This document shows, one piece after another, positions 17,637 through 26,422 of a stretch of DNA of 64,000 bases (its first letter is position 1; the number at the start of each line of letters is the position of its first letter). The translations under genes and the position numbers were made by a program. The stretch spans positions 62,001 through 126,000 of the forward strand of contig NZ_JYIX01000031.1 in assembly GCF_000956505.1 (NCBI RefSeq). The letters are read 5' to 3'. The notes beneath the pieces are model-generated. The model worked only from the letters and a program-made list of their open reading frames with translations. It did not search any database and was not told the origin of the DNA. The DNA comes from Microbacterium azadirachtae (GTDB taxonomy: Bacteria > Actinomycetota > Actinomycetes > Actinomycetales > Microbacteriaceae).

Positions 17637-18505
17637 CCTTCTCCTCCGACGCCACGCGGGCCGGGACGGCGTCCGACGGGACGTCCGCTCCGGCGCCCGT
17701 GCTGCAGATCCGTGGCGCCGCGATCCACCGCGGCGACCGGGAGCTCTGGAGCGGACTCGACCTCGACGTCGCCCCCGGTGAGCTCGTCGCCGTGCTCGGG
17801 CCGAGCGGCACGGGGAAGACCACGCTGCTGCGGGCGATCCTGGGGCTCCAGCCGCTGTCCGCGGGGACCGTGGTCGCGCTCGGAGAACCGGTGCGACGCC
17901 GCGGCAGCCGCCGCATCGGGTACCTGCCGCAGGCAAGGCCCCTGCCCGCCGAGACCTCGATGCGGGGGCGGGATCTCGTCGCGCTCGGCGTGGACGGGCA
18001 CCGCTTCGGCCTTCCGTTCCCGCGCCGCGGCGACAGGGCCCACGTCGATGCGCTCATCGACGCGGTCGGCGCCCGCGACTTCGCGGACCGTCCGGTCGGC
18101 GTGCTCTCCGGCGGCGAGCAGCAGAGGCTGCGCGTCGGACAGGCGCTCGCGGACGATCCGCGCCTGCTGCTCTGCGACGAGCCCCTCACGAGTCTCGACC
18201 TCGCGAATCAGCAGGCGGTGACCGGGCTCATCGACGCGCATCGCCGCACGGGAGCCGGCGTGCTGCTCGTGACCCACGACATCAACCCGGTGCTCGACAT
18301 CGTCGACAGGATCCTCTACATCGCGAACGGGCGGTTCACGCTCGGCACCCCGCGCGAGGTGCTGACCACACGGGTGCTGAGCGCGCTCTATGGCGCGCCC
18401 GTGTTCGTGCAGGAGGTCGGCGGCCGGCTCGTGGTCGTCGGCGCCCCCGACGCGGAGATCGCCGCGCACCACCACGAGCACGACGACCACGAGGACGGCG
18501 CATGA
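17633..18505 (+). CDS. znuC: Zinc ABC transporter ATP-binding protein
   Basis: ATPase of the zinc importer, 290 residues from a GTG start overlapping the znuA stop. Walker A GPSGTGKT (56-63), signature LSGGEQQR (158-165) and Walker B LLLCDEP (178-184) are intact. The C-terminus ends in HHHEHDDHEDGA, a His/Asp tail that could bind zinc near the pore. It overlaps znuB by four bases (ATGA). Confidence 0.92.
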   Translation: MTFSSDATRAGTASDGTSAPAPVLQIRGAAIHRGDRELWSGLDLDVAPGELVAVLGPSGTGKTTLLRAILGLQPLSAGTVVALGEPVRRRGSRRIGYLPQARPLPAETSMRGRDLVALGVDGHRFGLPFPRRGDRAHVDALIDAVGARDFADRPVGVLSGGEQQRLRVGQALADDPRLLLCDEPLTSLDLANQQAVTGLIDAHRRTGAGVLLVTHDINPVLDIVDRILYIANGRFTLGTPREVLTTRVLSALYGAPVFVQEVGGRLVVVGAPDAEIAAHHHEHDDHEDGA

Positions 18506-19389
18506 ACATCGACGACATCGGCCAGGCGATGTTCGGCGGCCTCTCGCAGTACGGCGAGATCCTCGGGCTCGTCTCGAACTCGGTGTGGGCCGGCGCGATC
18601 CTCGGCCTCGTCGGCGGACTCATCGGGGTCTTCGTGATGCAGCGCGACATGGCGTTCGCGGTGCACGGCATCAGCGAGCTCTCGTTCGCGGGTGCCGCCG
18701 CGGCGCTGCTGTTCGGCGTCGACGTGATCGCCGGATCGATCGTGGGATCGCTCCTCGCTGCGGCGATCATCGGGTGGCTGGGCGCCCGCGCTCGCGACCG
18801 CAACTCGATCATCGGCGTGCTGATGCCCTTCGGGCTGGGCCTCGGGATCCTCTGCCTGTCGCTCTACAGCGGCCGCGCGGCCGGACGGTTCAGCCTGCTC
18901 ACCGGGCAGATCGTCTCGGTGCAGTCGACCCAGCTCGGCTGGCTGGCCGCGATCTGCGCCGTCGTGCTCGTCGGGCTGCTCCTCATCTGGCGGCCGTTGC
19001 GCTTCGAGTCGCTCGATCCGCAGTCCGCGGCCGCGCGCGGCGTGCCCACGGTCGGCGTCTCGTTCGCGTTCATGCTGCTGCTCGGGCTCGTGGTCGCCGT
19101 CGCCGTGCACATCATCGGCGCGCTGCTCGTGATGGCGCTCGTGGTGACGCCCGCGGCCGCTGCGATGCGGATCCGCTCCGGCCCCATCGCGGTGCCGCTG
19201 CTCGCGGCGCTCTTCGGTCTGGTCTCGGCCGTCGGCGGAATTCTGCTCGCCGTCATGGGCACGCTTCCGGTGAGCCCGTACATCACGACGATCTCGTTCG
19301 CGATCTACCTCGTCTGCCGCATCGTGGGCGCCCGTCAGGAGCGGGTCGTGCGGCTCTCCCCCCGCGTCTCGGAGGGGGCCGTCGCGTGA
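18502..19389 (+). CDS. znuB: Zinc ABC transporter permease
   Basis: ABC-3 family membrane permease, 295 residues with about eight to nine hydrophobic segments. FVMQRDMAFAVHGISELSFAGAA near the N-terminus and HIIGALLVMALVVTPAAAA near the C-terminus are family hallmarks. It is the last gene of znuACB and coupled to znuC by ATGA. No terminator is evident after it; the next sequence is gene debris. Confidence 0.92.
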   Translation: MNIDDIGQAMFGGLSQYGEILGLVSNSVWAGAILGLVGGLIGVFVMQRDMAFAVHGISELSFAGAAAALLFGVDVIAGSIVGSLLAAAIIGWLGARARDRNSIIGVLMPFGLGLGILCLSLYSGRAAGRFSLLTGQIVSVQSTQLGWLAAICAVVLVGLLLIWRPLRFESLDPQSAAARGVPTVGVSFAFMLLLGLVVAVAVHIIGALLVMALVVTPAAAAMRIRSGPIAVPLLAALFGLVSAVGGILLAVMGTLPVSPYITTISFAIYLVCRIVGARQERVVRLSPRVSEGAVA

Positions 19390-19419
19390 CCCGCGTGCAC
19401 TCCGCGCCGCGGCGCTGTG

Positions 19420-19725
19420 TCAGGCGCGGGCGTCGCCGTACATCGCGGCCACGTCCTGCGAGGTCAACCAGCGGGAGTATGTCGGATCCTGCGGCCAGCC
19501 CTCCGGCACGTCCTGCCACTGCTCCTGCCGTCCGTACGGGAGCACGTCGGAGATCGCGAACGAGACGCTGAACCGCTCGGCGCCCCTGCCGTTCGTGTGC
19601 CAGGTGCGGTAGACGTCATCGCCGTCGCGCAGGAACACGTTGAAGCCGAATCCCTCGCCGGGGCCGGAGTCCATGTCGGCGCCGAAGGCCGACTCCGCGG
19701 ACGAGTACCAGGTCATCCGATTGCC
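19420..19725 (-). pseudogene. C-terminal remnant of a DUF899 protein
   Basis: About 100 codons match the end of the DUF899 (thioredoxin-like) family: MTWYSSAES, FNVFLRDGDDVYRTWHTNGRG and LPYGRQEQW before a natural stop. The N-terminal two-thirds are missing. The frame runs on upstream into sequence with no family resemblance, so there is no credible start. Confidence 0.65.
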
Positions 19726-19944
19726 GACGCGCTGACCGCCGCGCTCGATGATCTCGTGGTCGCCGGCGATCTCTCCGCGGCCAGCCGGGACGACGCCGCC
19801 TGGGCGTGCTGGGCCACCGTGCACGGCTTCGCGGAGCTCTGCCTGCGCGGACCGCTCGCGGGCGTGGAACGGGGGGAGCAGCGCCGTCGCGGAGCCATCG
19901 CGATCCGTGCCGTGATCGCCGGGATCCGATCCGGCAGCGCCTGA
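19717..19944 (+). pseudogene. C-terminal remnant of a TetR-family regulator
   Basis: About 75 codons resemble the end of a TetR ligand-binding domain: ALTAALDDLVVAGDLS and AWACWATVHGFAELCLRGPL before a stop. No helix-turn-helix precedes it. It abuts the DUF899 remnant on the other strand, which places a deletion junction near 19717-19731. Confidence 0.55.
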
Positions 19945-20182
19945 CACCCCGGCGCGTGGCCGGCATCCGGAGGCGGTGCCGACGGCGCACTCGATCCACG
20001 GCGCGATGAGCGCGATCGTTCCGCGCCCACCCCGCGCGGCGGCCGACTGAGCTCTCCTGTGCCGTTTTATCCAGCGCCGGTTCGAATCATCCGATCGGAG
20101 CGTTCGAGGCGTGCCTGCGAATCAGCATGGACAGGGTCAACAGGGCTGCCGGGCAGCCGAACGATCTATAGGGGAGAACAAG
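19945..20182. other. Intergenic region before Gly-rich protein
   Basis: About 240 bases with no gene I can support. It contains GGGGAGA, the ribosome-binding site of the next gene, and no clear promoter or hairpin. Confidence 0.5.
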
Positions 20183-21169
20183 ATGACAGATTCGTCGACG
20201 CCGAGCAGCGTCAAGAGGCGGACCCTGATCAAGGGTGCGGCGTGGTCCGTTCCCGTGGTGGCGGCCGCGATCGCGGTTCCCGCGCATGCCGCGTCCGTCG
20301 CCGGGTGCACGCCAGGTCAGAAGTCCTTCACCGTCCCCAGCGCGACGGATGCTGCGGGCGGTCTCGAGAACTGGACGGTGCCGGCAGGCGTCACCGCCGT
20401 GAGCTATGTCGTGACCGGCGGCGCTGGAGGTTGGGCAAGTCACCTTCTCGGCGGTCATGGAGCTCGCGTGATCGGTACTCTGGCGGTCACCCCGGGGGAT
20501 GTCCTCACCATCAATATCGGGCAGGGCGGGCTCGGCGGAGGCTCCCAGAACACGGGTGGTGGTGGCTTCGGTACCGGCGGCTCCACCACCATCAGCCCTG
20601 TGCCTGCATACCGCCTGCTCGGTGGAGGAGGCGGCGGGGCGTCCGCGATCGTCTTCAACGGCGCCCCACTGGTGGTAGCCGGCGGTGGCGGCGGCGCCGG
20701 CACCCTGGGATGGATCTACGGCACCTGGCCGACGGGCGGAGTGGGCGGGGATGCCGGCACTGACGGTGGTGCCGTGAGCGCCGATGGCTTCGTTGCTGGC
20801 GGCGGTCACGCCGATGGCACGGGTGGCGTTGCATCCGGCCCCTATCAGGAGACCACGGCCGGCCAGGCGGCATCGGGACACAACGGCGCAGACGGGGTGG
20901 TCACCGGCCGACTCGGAGCCAACCGCACCGATGTCGAGTACATCGGAACCGGTGCGGGCGGTGGCGGCTATACGGGCGGCGGGTCCGGGGCCATCGCCTA
21001 CATCGATGACAACGCGACCGATGTTCACAAGAACTATGGCGGCGCCGGCGCCGGCGGTGCAAGCTACGTGGCCAGCGGCGTCGCTGGCACGATCGACAAC
21101 TCCGGCGGGGCCGCATCGGTTGCGGGAGTCCGCACGGCGGGAAGCGTCACGCTGAGCTGGAGCTGCTGA
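20183..21169 (+). CDS. Tat-exported glycine-rich protein
   Basis: Unknown function, 328 residues. The start at 20183 follows GGGGAGAACAAG. A twin-arginine signal (KRRTLIKGAAW, then a hydrophobic stretch ending AHAA) predicts export. The mature part opens with ENWTVPAGVTAVSYVVTGGAGG and TLAVTPGDVLTINIGQGG, a beta-rich pattern shared by actinobacterial Gly-rich surface proteins. Runs such as GGGGGGAS and GGGGGAG follow. It has no LPXTG sorting signal, so it is probably released or loosely surface-bound. Two regulator genes follow on the same strand. Confidence 0.7.
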   Translation: MTDSSTPSSVKRRTLIKGAAWSVPVVAAAIAVPAHAASVAGCTPGQKSFTVPSATDAAGGLENWTVPAGVTAVSYVVTGGAGGWASHLLGGHGARVIGTLAVTPGDVLTINIGQGGLGGGSQNTGGGGFGTGGSTTISPVPAYRLLGGGGGGASAIVFNGAPLVVAGGGGGAGTLGWIYGTWPTGGVGGDAGTDGGAVSADGFVAGGGHADGTGGVASGPYQETTAGQAASGHNGADGVVTGRLGANRTDVEYIGTGAGGGGYTGGGSGAIAYIDDNATDVHKNYGGAGAGGASYVASGVAGTIDNSGGAASVAGVRTAGSVTLSWSC

Positions 21170-21189
21170 TCGGCTGATCCCTCAACGCG

Positions 21190-21228
21190 GATCGGGGCGG
21201 GCGGTGCTCGGCAGCGCTCGCCCCGATC
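21190..21228 (+). terminator. Hairpin after Gly-rich gene
   Basis: GATCGGGGCG (21190-21199) pairs perfectly with CGCCCCGATC (21219-21228), 20 bases after the stop codon. No T-tract follows, so termination strength is uncertain. Confidence 0.6.
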
Positions 21229-21363
21229 GGATCCGAGCGTCAGAGCGGTGAGAAGTCGGCGCGCAGGACTCCGCTCGCTCGCGGCCGTTGCGCTGACGGG
21301 GACGTCTTCGCCCACGATCGCGAGGCCGAGCGCCGCTCAAGCCGACCGCGCGGGATGCGGTTG

Positions 21364-21393
21364 GGCGGGGCGCGACGATCGTCGCGCCCCGCC
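21364..21393. repeat. Perfect 30-bp palindrome
   Basis: GGCGGGGCGCGACGA is followed directly by its reverse complement. It lies in a gene-free stretch between the Gly-rich and LuxR genes. It could be a terminator, a protein-binding site or a mobile palindromic repeat. Confidence 0.8.
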
Positions 21394-21580
21394 GAGTCAT
21401 CTACCGGCTCGAGGGCCATCGATGCGAACGGGCTGGGGACCCGACCTCTTCTTCTGCAACCGGCGCAGGACGCTGGGGACGCCTCCGCCTTTTCAAAAGA
21501 TACTGAAGGGCGGGCTATTCGCGGGACATTCGTAGGAAATGGTCGAAGACTCGGACAAAGTGCGCCGGATAGTCGATCGG

Positions 21581-21616
21581 CGTGATCGGCGTGATCGGCG
21601 TGATCGGCGTGATCGG
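21581..21616. repeat. Four tandem copies of a 9-bp unit
   Basis: CGTGATCGG is repeated four times without error, preceded by a partial copy (21574-21580). It lies 61-96 bases before the preferred LuxR start. If translation began at the in-frame ATG at 21539, it would encode an Arg/Asp repeat whose copy number could change without a frameshift. Confidence 0.9.
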
Positions 21617-21676
21617 GTGAGCTGTCACCCGTTCGAGATACTGGAATATCCCAATCCGGGAAGTGGTGAGGTGCTC

Positions 21677-23203
21677 ATGAACTACATCGCAACGCGAGCG
21701 CGGGAGGCGTCGCTCGCCGGCGATGACGATGCGCTCCTTGAGCTGCTCTCACTGCGACCGATCCAGCTCTGGTTCTCAGTGCCCCCGCCGGAGCTGTCCT
21801 TCATGCTCGGCGCCGTGGCCGAGGAGAAGCTTCACCGCAGCTTGGAAGCGACTCTCGTGCTGCACCTGCTCTCCATGGGCGAGGGAGGGCTTTCCTCGAG
21901 CCAGCTGTCGGCGGTCCGAGAGCTGCTCCCTCTCGAACGGCATCGTCACTGGATCGGCCTCATCGAGGGCGCCCAGGCCCGCCTCGTCGGTGATGTCGGG
22001 CATGCATATGGGATCCTCAGCGAACTGCCCGACGTGCGGGACTCCTCTCCGACCGTTCTGGACCCGACCCATGGCGCTCGCGCGTTCGCGATCGAGCAGG
22101 CCGCGATGACGGCAGCGCTGGCGGGGCGATTCCAGGATGCCTTGGCCCTTTACACGAGGTTGCTTCGTGTGCCGCCCTCCGAAGGCGTCGAGTTCTTCAC
22201 ACGCGAGGCGAACCTGCGGGCGGCGATGATCCACGGACTCTACGGCGACGCCTCTGTTGCGCGTTCGCACTTGGCCGAGGCGCGCCGCGTCCCCCGCTCG
22301 ACCAGTTGGGCGGAGATGCAGCTCGACTCGGAGCAGAGTCTCGTCGAAGCGTTGCTCTCAGACGGGGATCCGGACGGCGCCTTCGATGCGGCGATGACGC
22401 TCACCTACGGGCAGATGGGCGAGATGTGGCCGTTCTACCTGCTGGCCCTGCAGAGGACAGGCATCATCGCGGGCAGGGGCGGCGAACTGTGCGAGCGCAT
22501 ACGCACGCTCCTCGCCAGCGGACTGGGCGACGGCGGAACCGGTCTACCGGGCAGCGTGCCGCAGACGATCCTGGCCCTCGACGCGTTGATGTGCGGCAAC
22601 GTCGCGGGGGCGCGACGTGAGCAGGGGAACCCCGACGATCAGATGTGGCCTTCTCGCATCACGCAATGCTTGGTGGCGATCGCCTCAGGTGCGTCTCAGG
22701 CCGCGATCCGGCTCCTCCGCGACGCGCGGTCGATGACTGCGCATCTGACCCAGGCGGAGCGTCACCGGCTGCTCGTGCTGGCGCTCGCTTACCAAACGGT
22801 CGAAGACGAGGCGGCCCTTTCGAGCATCGTCGAGGTCTTGGCAGGGACGGATCAGACCCTGGGTGCGTTCGACCTCGCTGTCATGGAAGCGTTCGCCCCG
22901 CGATTGCTTGCCTTCGTGGGTCAATGCGGACCTGATCTGCTCCCCGCGGGGATGAGAATTCGTGCCGAGGGCGGCATCGACGTCCCCAATCTCAGCGCGA
23001 GCGAGCTGGAGATCCTCGAGCGGCTTGCGCGCGGTCTGACGCGCGAGCAGATCGCGAGAGAGCTGTTCCGCTCGCCGAACACCATCAAGACCCATCAGCG
23101 CTCTCTTTACCGCAAGCTCGGTGCGAAGTCGGCGAGGGAAGCTGTCGTGCGAGCCATCGAAGCCGGGTACATCTGGGGGCCTGGAGTCGGCGGCTCCTCC
23201 TGA
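21677..23203 (+). CDS. LuxR-family transcriptional regulator
   Basis: A 508-residue regulator with a long helical N-terminus that looks TPR-like and a C-terminal LuxR/GerE helix-turn-helix (LSASELEILERLARGLTREQ, then NTIKTHQRSLYRKLGAKS). There is no receiver domain and no convincing P-loop, so it is not a classic response regulator or MalT-type ATPase. The start at 21677 has GTGAGG upstream; an in-frame ATG at 21539 would add 46 residues including an Arg/Asp repeat. Likely targets are the neighbouring Gly-rich gene or its own cluster, which is inference. Confidence 0.75.
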   Translation: MNYIATRAREASLAGDDDALLELLSLRPIQLWFSVPPPELSFMLGAVAEEKLHRSLEATLVLHLLSMGEGGLSSSQLSAVRELLPLERHRHWIGLIEGAQARLVGDVGHAYGILSELPDVRDSSPTVLDPTHGARAFAIEQAAMTAALAGRFQDALALYTRLLRVPPSEGVEFFTREANLRAAMIHGLYGDASVARSHLAEARRVPRSTSWAEMQLDSEQSLVEALLSDGDPDGAFDAAMTLTYGQMGEMWPFYLLALQRTGIIAGRGGELCERIRTLLASGLGDGGTGLPGSVPQTILALDALMCGNVAGARREQGNPDDQMWPSRITQCLVAIASGASQAAIRLLRDARSMTAHLTQAERHRLLVLALAYQTVEDEAALSSIVEVLAGTDQTLGAFDLAVMEAFAPRLLAFVGQCGPDLLPAGMRIRAEGGIDVPNLSASELEILERLARGLTREQIARELFRSPNTIKTHQRSLYRKLGAKSAREAVVRAIEAGYIWGPGVGGSS

Positions 23204-23366
23204 ATCCCTGTGATGGGGGCGAAGCATCTGCAGCGCGCGGAGGCCTCACGCTGCCGATGGGTGAATCAGAGGGTTAACTGGTTCGGCTTCGCGGGCTCGA
23301 GCTACCGGGGAATCGCAGAATCACCGAGGGGCTATCTGAGGGGCTCCGGGGATCAGGCGCCGTCGC

Positions 23367-24368
23367 GTGCCTATGGGGGTTGCAGTGTCTCTTGTCGATT
23401 TCGATCAGCCCGTGATCGGGCTGAGATCGTCACGTCCCGCGACGCGGTCGCGTGGCGGGATGTCATCATGCACGACACATGACCGGGCGTTCCAGGTCAA
23501 CCGCTGGCACATCCAATGGGGTGACAGGCCACTGCCGCCGGGGCTCACGCGCCGGATGAATGATGCCGGCATCGAGTTCCGGCGGATCTCGGAGCCGGGG
23601 CCGGCGGTGCTGCGCCACGCGGTGGTGGGCGACGTCTGGCTTCTCAATCTGGCGACGCCCAAGGCGGAACTCACGGTGAACAAGCGGAAGGATCAGGTCC
23701 TCCTGCTGCTTGCCAACACCGGCGAGGTCGAGGTCGAGTCTGAAGAGCGTCCCGTCACTCGCGGCGACGGGACGCTCCTCTTCCTCTCCGGCACGGATGA
23801 CGTGGTGATCAGCACCACGGGCCGGCGATCCGAGATCCTGGTCGTGGGGTTCCCTGAGGCCTTCGTCAAGGACCTCATCGTGGAGCGTTCCCCCGAGACG
23901 CGCACGTTTCCTCCTGCGGTGCTGAGCGGCCTCATCTACGCGGTCCTCTCCACGACCTGCGCGATGCCGGAGGGCACTTACGACAATGCGACGCACGTCC
24001 TAGGTGCCATGCGGGGCGTGTGTCGCGCTGCGGTCGCACAGATTCTGGGCTTCGAGACGATTCGTCCGCACGGCAGTGCGGACGTCGTCCGCAGCGCCCT
24101 CGAGATCATCGCCTCGAGATACCCGGAGCCGGATCTGTCGATCGACAAGATCGCACAAAGCCTGGGGATCTCACGGAGCACTCTTCACGCTGCCTTCAAA
24201 GAATCCGGCATGACACCGGCGGGCGAGCTGCGAAGGGTTCGCACCAGGGAGGCGCTGACGCTCCGGCGTTCCCATCCGCCGATGCCCATCCAGAGCGTGG
24301 TGAGCGCGGTCGGCTTCGGGTCGGTTGCGGCCGCCTATCGCGCGTTGCGCCGGATGGGCTCAGAGTGA
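23367..24368 (+). CDS. AraC-family transcriptional regulator
   Basis: Up to 333 residues. The C-terminal 100 residues form the double helix-turn-helix of AraC/XylS proteins: PDLSIDKIAQSLGISRSTLHAAFKES and PIQSVVSAVGFGSVAAAYRALRRM. The N-terminal part has a cupin-like beta pattern (RGDGTLLFLSGTDDVVIS), similar to AraC-binding-like sensor domains. The start is uncertain: 23367 has no clear ribosome-binding site and an ATG at 23460 (MSSCTTHDRAF) is credible. It lies 163 bases after the LuxR gene on the same strand. Confidence 0.75.
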   Translation: MPMGVAVSLVDFDQPVIGLRSSRPATRSRGGMSSCTTHDRAFQVNRWHIQWGDRPLPPGLTRRMNDAGIEFRRISEPGPAVLRHAVVGDVWLLNLATPKAELTVNKRKDQVLLLLANTGEVEVESEERPVTRGDGTLLFLSGTDDVVISTTGRRSEILVVGFPEAFVKDLIVERSPETRTFPPAVLSGLIYAVLSTTCAMPEGTYDNATHVLGAMRGVCRAAVAQILGFETIRPHGSADVVRSALEIIASRYPEPDLSIDKIAQSLGISRSTLHAAFKESGMTPAGELRRVRTREALTLRRSHPPMPIQSVVSAVGFGSVAAAYRALRRMGSE

Positions 24369-24406
24369 AGGGGACCGCTCTGCCGCGTATCCCCCGCAGC
24401 CGGGGA

Positions 24407-24451
24407 ACCCGCACTCGACCGGCCCTGTCGGCAGGGCGGAACCGCGGGTTA
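24407..24451 (+). terminator. Two-tier hairpin after AraC gene
   Basis: Inner stem GCCCTG-TCGG-CAGGGC (24423-24438) lies inside outer arms AACCCGC (24407-24413) and GCGGGTT (24445-24451), 38 bases after the stop. Confidence 0.55.
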
Positions 24452-24587
24452 GGATCGTCAGGACTCGCGCGGATCGCGGCCCCCGCACCCAGGGATGCCG
24501 GACGACGCGATTCCCCCTCCGCATCCATCCCTCCCGGCGCATCCCCCCTGCCTGGGAGCAGGAGGGGCGAACAGAAAGGCGCCGCAC

Positions 24588-25895
24588 GTGGCCGAGGCAA
24601 CCGAGGATCGAGCAACCGAGGACAAGGCGCAGCAGGGCGATTTCTTCGATCAGCTGCTGGACAACCCGACGACGCAGCAGTCCTTCACGATCGGCTTCCG
24701 CGGCTACGACAAGACCGAGGTCGACGCGCACTTGACGGCCCTCAAGGAGGAGCTGCGCCGCGCTGCGGAGTCCGGCGCGAAGACCGACGCGCACCTGCGC
24801 GGCGAGCTCGACAAGGCGGCCGAGAAGCACCGCCAGGAGCTGGCGAAGGCCGCAGCCGCGCACGACAAGCGCGCGACGAAGCTCGAGTCCGACCTCGCGA
24901 CGGCGAACGCGAAGGTCACCGAGTCGGCGCAGCAGATCCAGTCGCTGAGCACGGCGCTCGCCGGATCTCAGGAGGACATCGACGAGGCCACGTCCCGTTC
25001 GCAGTTCGAAACCGTGCTGCGCGTGGCGGAGGAGCAGGCGAGCGTCCTGATCCAGAACGCCGCGGTGCAGGCCGAGCGGCTGCTCGAAGCCGCGCGTGAC
25101 GAGGCGGCCACGAAGCGCGCCGAGCTCGACGCGGATGTGGCCAGGATCACGGCGCAGGCCGAGCGCGACGCGGATCAGGTGCGGCTGAAGATGGAGACCG
25201 AGTTCACCGCGCACACCGCGCAGGTCGAGCGCGAGGCCGCGCATGCGGCCGAGAAGGTGAACCACGCCGAGCAGGAGGCGCACTCGATCCGCACCGAGGC
25301 GGAGAAGGGTGCGGCGGCGCTGCGCGCGATGGTCACCAGGGAGACGACGGATCTGCGTGTCTCGGCCGAGCGCGAGGTGCGCGAGATGAACGCGCGCGTG
25401 CTCGAGATGGAGGAGTCCCTCACGCGCCGGCAGGACGATGCGCAGCAGGAGTTCCTGGTGCTGCACAACCAGGCCGTCGCGCACGCGGAGCGGATCACCG
25501 CCGATGCGAACGAGCAGGTCTCCTCGTCGCTCGCGCACGCGGAGCGGATCTCGGCGAAGGCCGAGGACTACGAGCGCCTGATGCGCTCCCAGGCGAGCGC
25601 GATCGAAGCCGAGGCGCAGGTGCGCGCCAGGGAGACCCTTGACCGCGCCCGCACGAAGTCGCAGAAGATCGTCGACATGGTGACCGCGCACACCGGGAAC
25701 GTCGTCCGTGATGCGGACGATCGTGCCCGTCAGCTGCGCTGGCAGCAGCAGCAGCTCACGAGCTTCATGGCCGAGGTGCGCGAGCTGATCCGCCCCGACG
25801 GCGCTCTCGGCAGCGAGGCATCCGGATCCGCTCCGGCCGCCCCCGCCGCCGAGACCGAGCCTTCCGGAGACGCTGAGGCCGCGTCCGCCGAGTGA
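24588..25895 (+). CDS. DivIVA-domain coiled-coil protein
   Basis: A 435-residue cytoplasmic protein. Near the N-terminus, SFTIGFRGYDKTEVDAHLTALKEEL matches the DivIVA lipid- and curvature-sensing motif (FrGYdk.EVD). The rest is a nearly unbroken coiled coil rich in Ala, Glu, Gln and Arg, ending in a short Pro/Ala/Glu tail. The GTG at 24588 is preferred because it follows GAAAGG by eight bases and the preceding in-frame codons are proline-rich and implausible. Relatives in actinobacteria scaffold polar growth or septation (Wag31-like and Scy/FilP-like proteins). A structural role at pole or septum is likely, not shown. Confidence 0.8.
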   Translation: MAEATEDRATEDKAQQGDFFDQLLDNPTTQQSFTIGFRGYDKTEVDAHLTALKEELRRAAESGAKTDAHLRGELDKAAEKHRQELAKAAAAHDKRATKLESDLATANAKVTESAQQIQSLSTALAGSQEDIDEATSRSQFETVLRVAEEQASVLIQNAAVQAERLLEAARDEAATKRAELDADVARITAQAERDADQVRLKMETEFTAHTAQVEREAAHAAEKVNHAEQEAHSIRTEAEKGAAALRAMVTRETTDLRVSAEREVREMNARVLEMEESLTRRQDDAQQEFLVLHNQAVAHAERITADANEQVSSSLAHAERISAKAEDYERLMRSQASAIEAEAQVRARETLDRARTKSQKIVDMVTAHTGNVVRDADDRARQLRWQQQQLTSFMAEVRELIRPDGALGSEASGSAPAAPAAETEPSGDAEAASAE

Positions 25896-25919
25896 CCCTG
25901 CCCCGCGGTCGTTGAGCGA

Positions 25920-25951
25920 CCCTGCCCCGGGCGCGGTCGGCCGGGGCAGGG
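25920..25951 (+). terminator. Terminator after DivIVA-like gene
   Basis: CCCTGCCCCGG pairs perfectly with CCGGGGCAGGG across a ten-base loop. A partial copy of the left arm (GACCCTGCCCCG) also lies at the stop codon. Confidence 0.7.
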
Positions 25952-26001
25952 CATCCAGCGGCTGGAAGGACTGCTCCCAGCCGTGGACCAGGGGGCGGCT
26001 C

Positions 26002-26007
26002 TAGACT
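26002..26007 (+). promoter_or_regulatory. -10 element of zur, likely leaderless
   Basis: TAGACT ends six bases before the ATG, with no ribosome-binding site between. This spacing fits a leaderless transcript, common in actinobacteria. I see no Zur palindrome here. Confidence 0.5.
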
Positions 26008-26013
26008 CGGGGC

Positions 26014-26415
26014 ATGGCCCAGCGGAACACGTGGCAGCGCGAACGCGTGCGCGAGGAGCTCTCCGACGTGCGCGGATTCGTGAGCGCGCAGTCCCTGCAC
26101 CAGGCCCTGCGCGAGGCCAACACCGGCATCGGCCTGGCCACCGTCTACCGCGCCCTGGCCGGGCTCGCGGCCTCCGGCGAGGCCGACTCGCTGCAGAGTC
26201 CCGAGGGCGAGGCGCTGTACCGCGCGTGCAGCAGCGAAGGCCACCACCATCACCTGATCTGCCGTTCCTGCGGGATGACCGTCGAGATCGAGGCCACCGA
26301 CGTCGAGCAGTGGGCGCAGCGCACCGCGGCCCTGCACGGCTTCCGCGATGCAGAGCACGTGGTCGACATCTTCGGACTGTGCGCGAGCTGCGCCAACGCC
26401 GCCGCGCAGGAGTGA
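26014..26415 (+). CDS. zur: Fur-family zinc uptake regulator
   Basis: A 133-residue Fur-family repressor. The DNA-binding helix is TGIGLATVYRALAGLAASGEAD. Structural zinc ligands are the two CxxC pairs (Cys83/86 and Cys123/126), and GHHHHLICRSC supplies the sensing histidines. Zur rather than Fur is favoured by the Zur box at znuACB and by the zinc-linked permease pair directly downstream. With zinc bound it should repress znuACB. Confidence 0.85.
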   Translation: MAQRNTWQRERVREELSDVRGFVSAQSLHQALREANTGIGLATVYRALAGLAASGEADSLQSPEGEALYRACSSEGHHHHLICRSCGMTVEIEATDVEQWAQRTAALHGFRDAEHVVDIFGLCASCANAAAQE

Positions 26416-26422
26416 TCGTCGC

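Noticed and set aside
19717-19944. Functional small TetR-like gene
   Set aside because: No DNA-binding domain, no credible start and direct fusion to another gene fragment.
21574-21616. Possible CRISPR-like or integron-like repeat array
   Set aside because: Units are 9 bases with no spacers and there are no cas or integrase genes; it is a simple tandem repeat.
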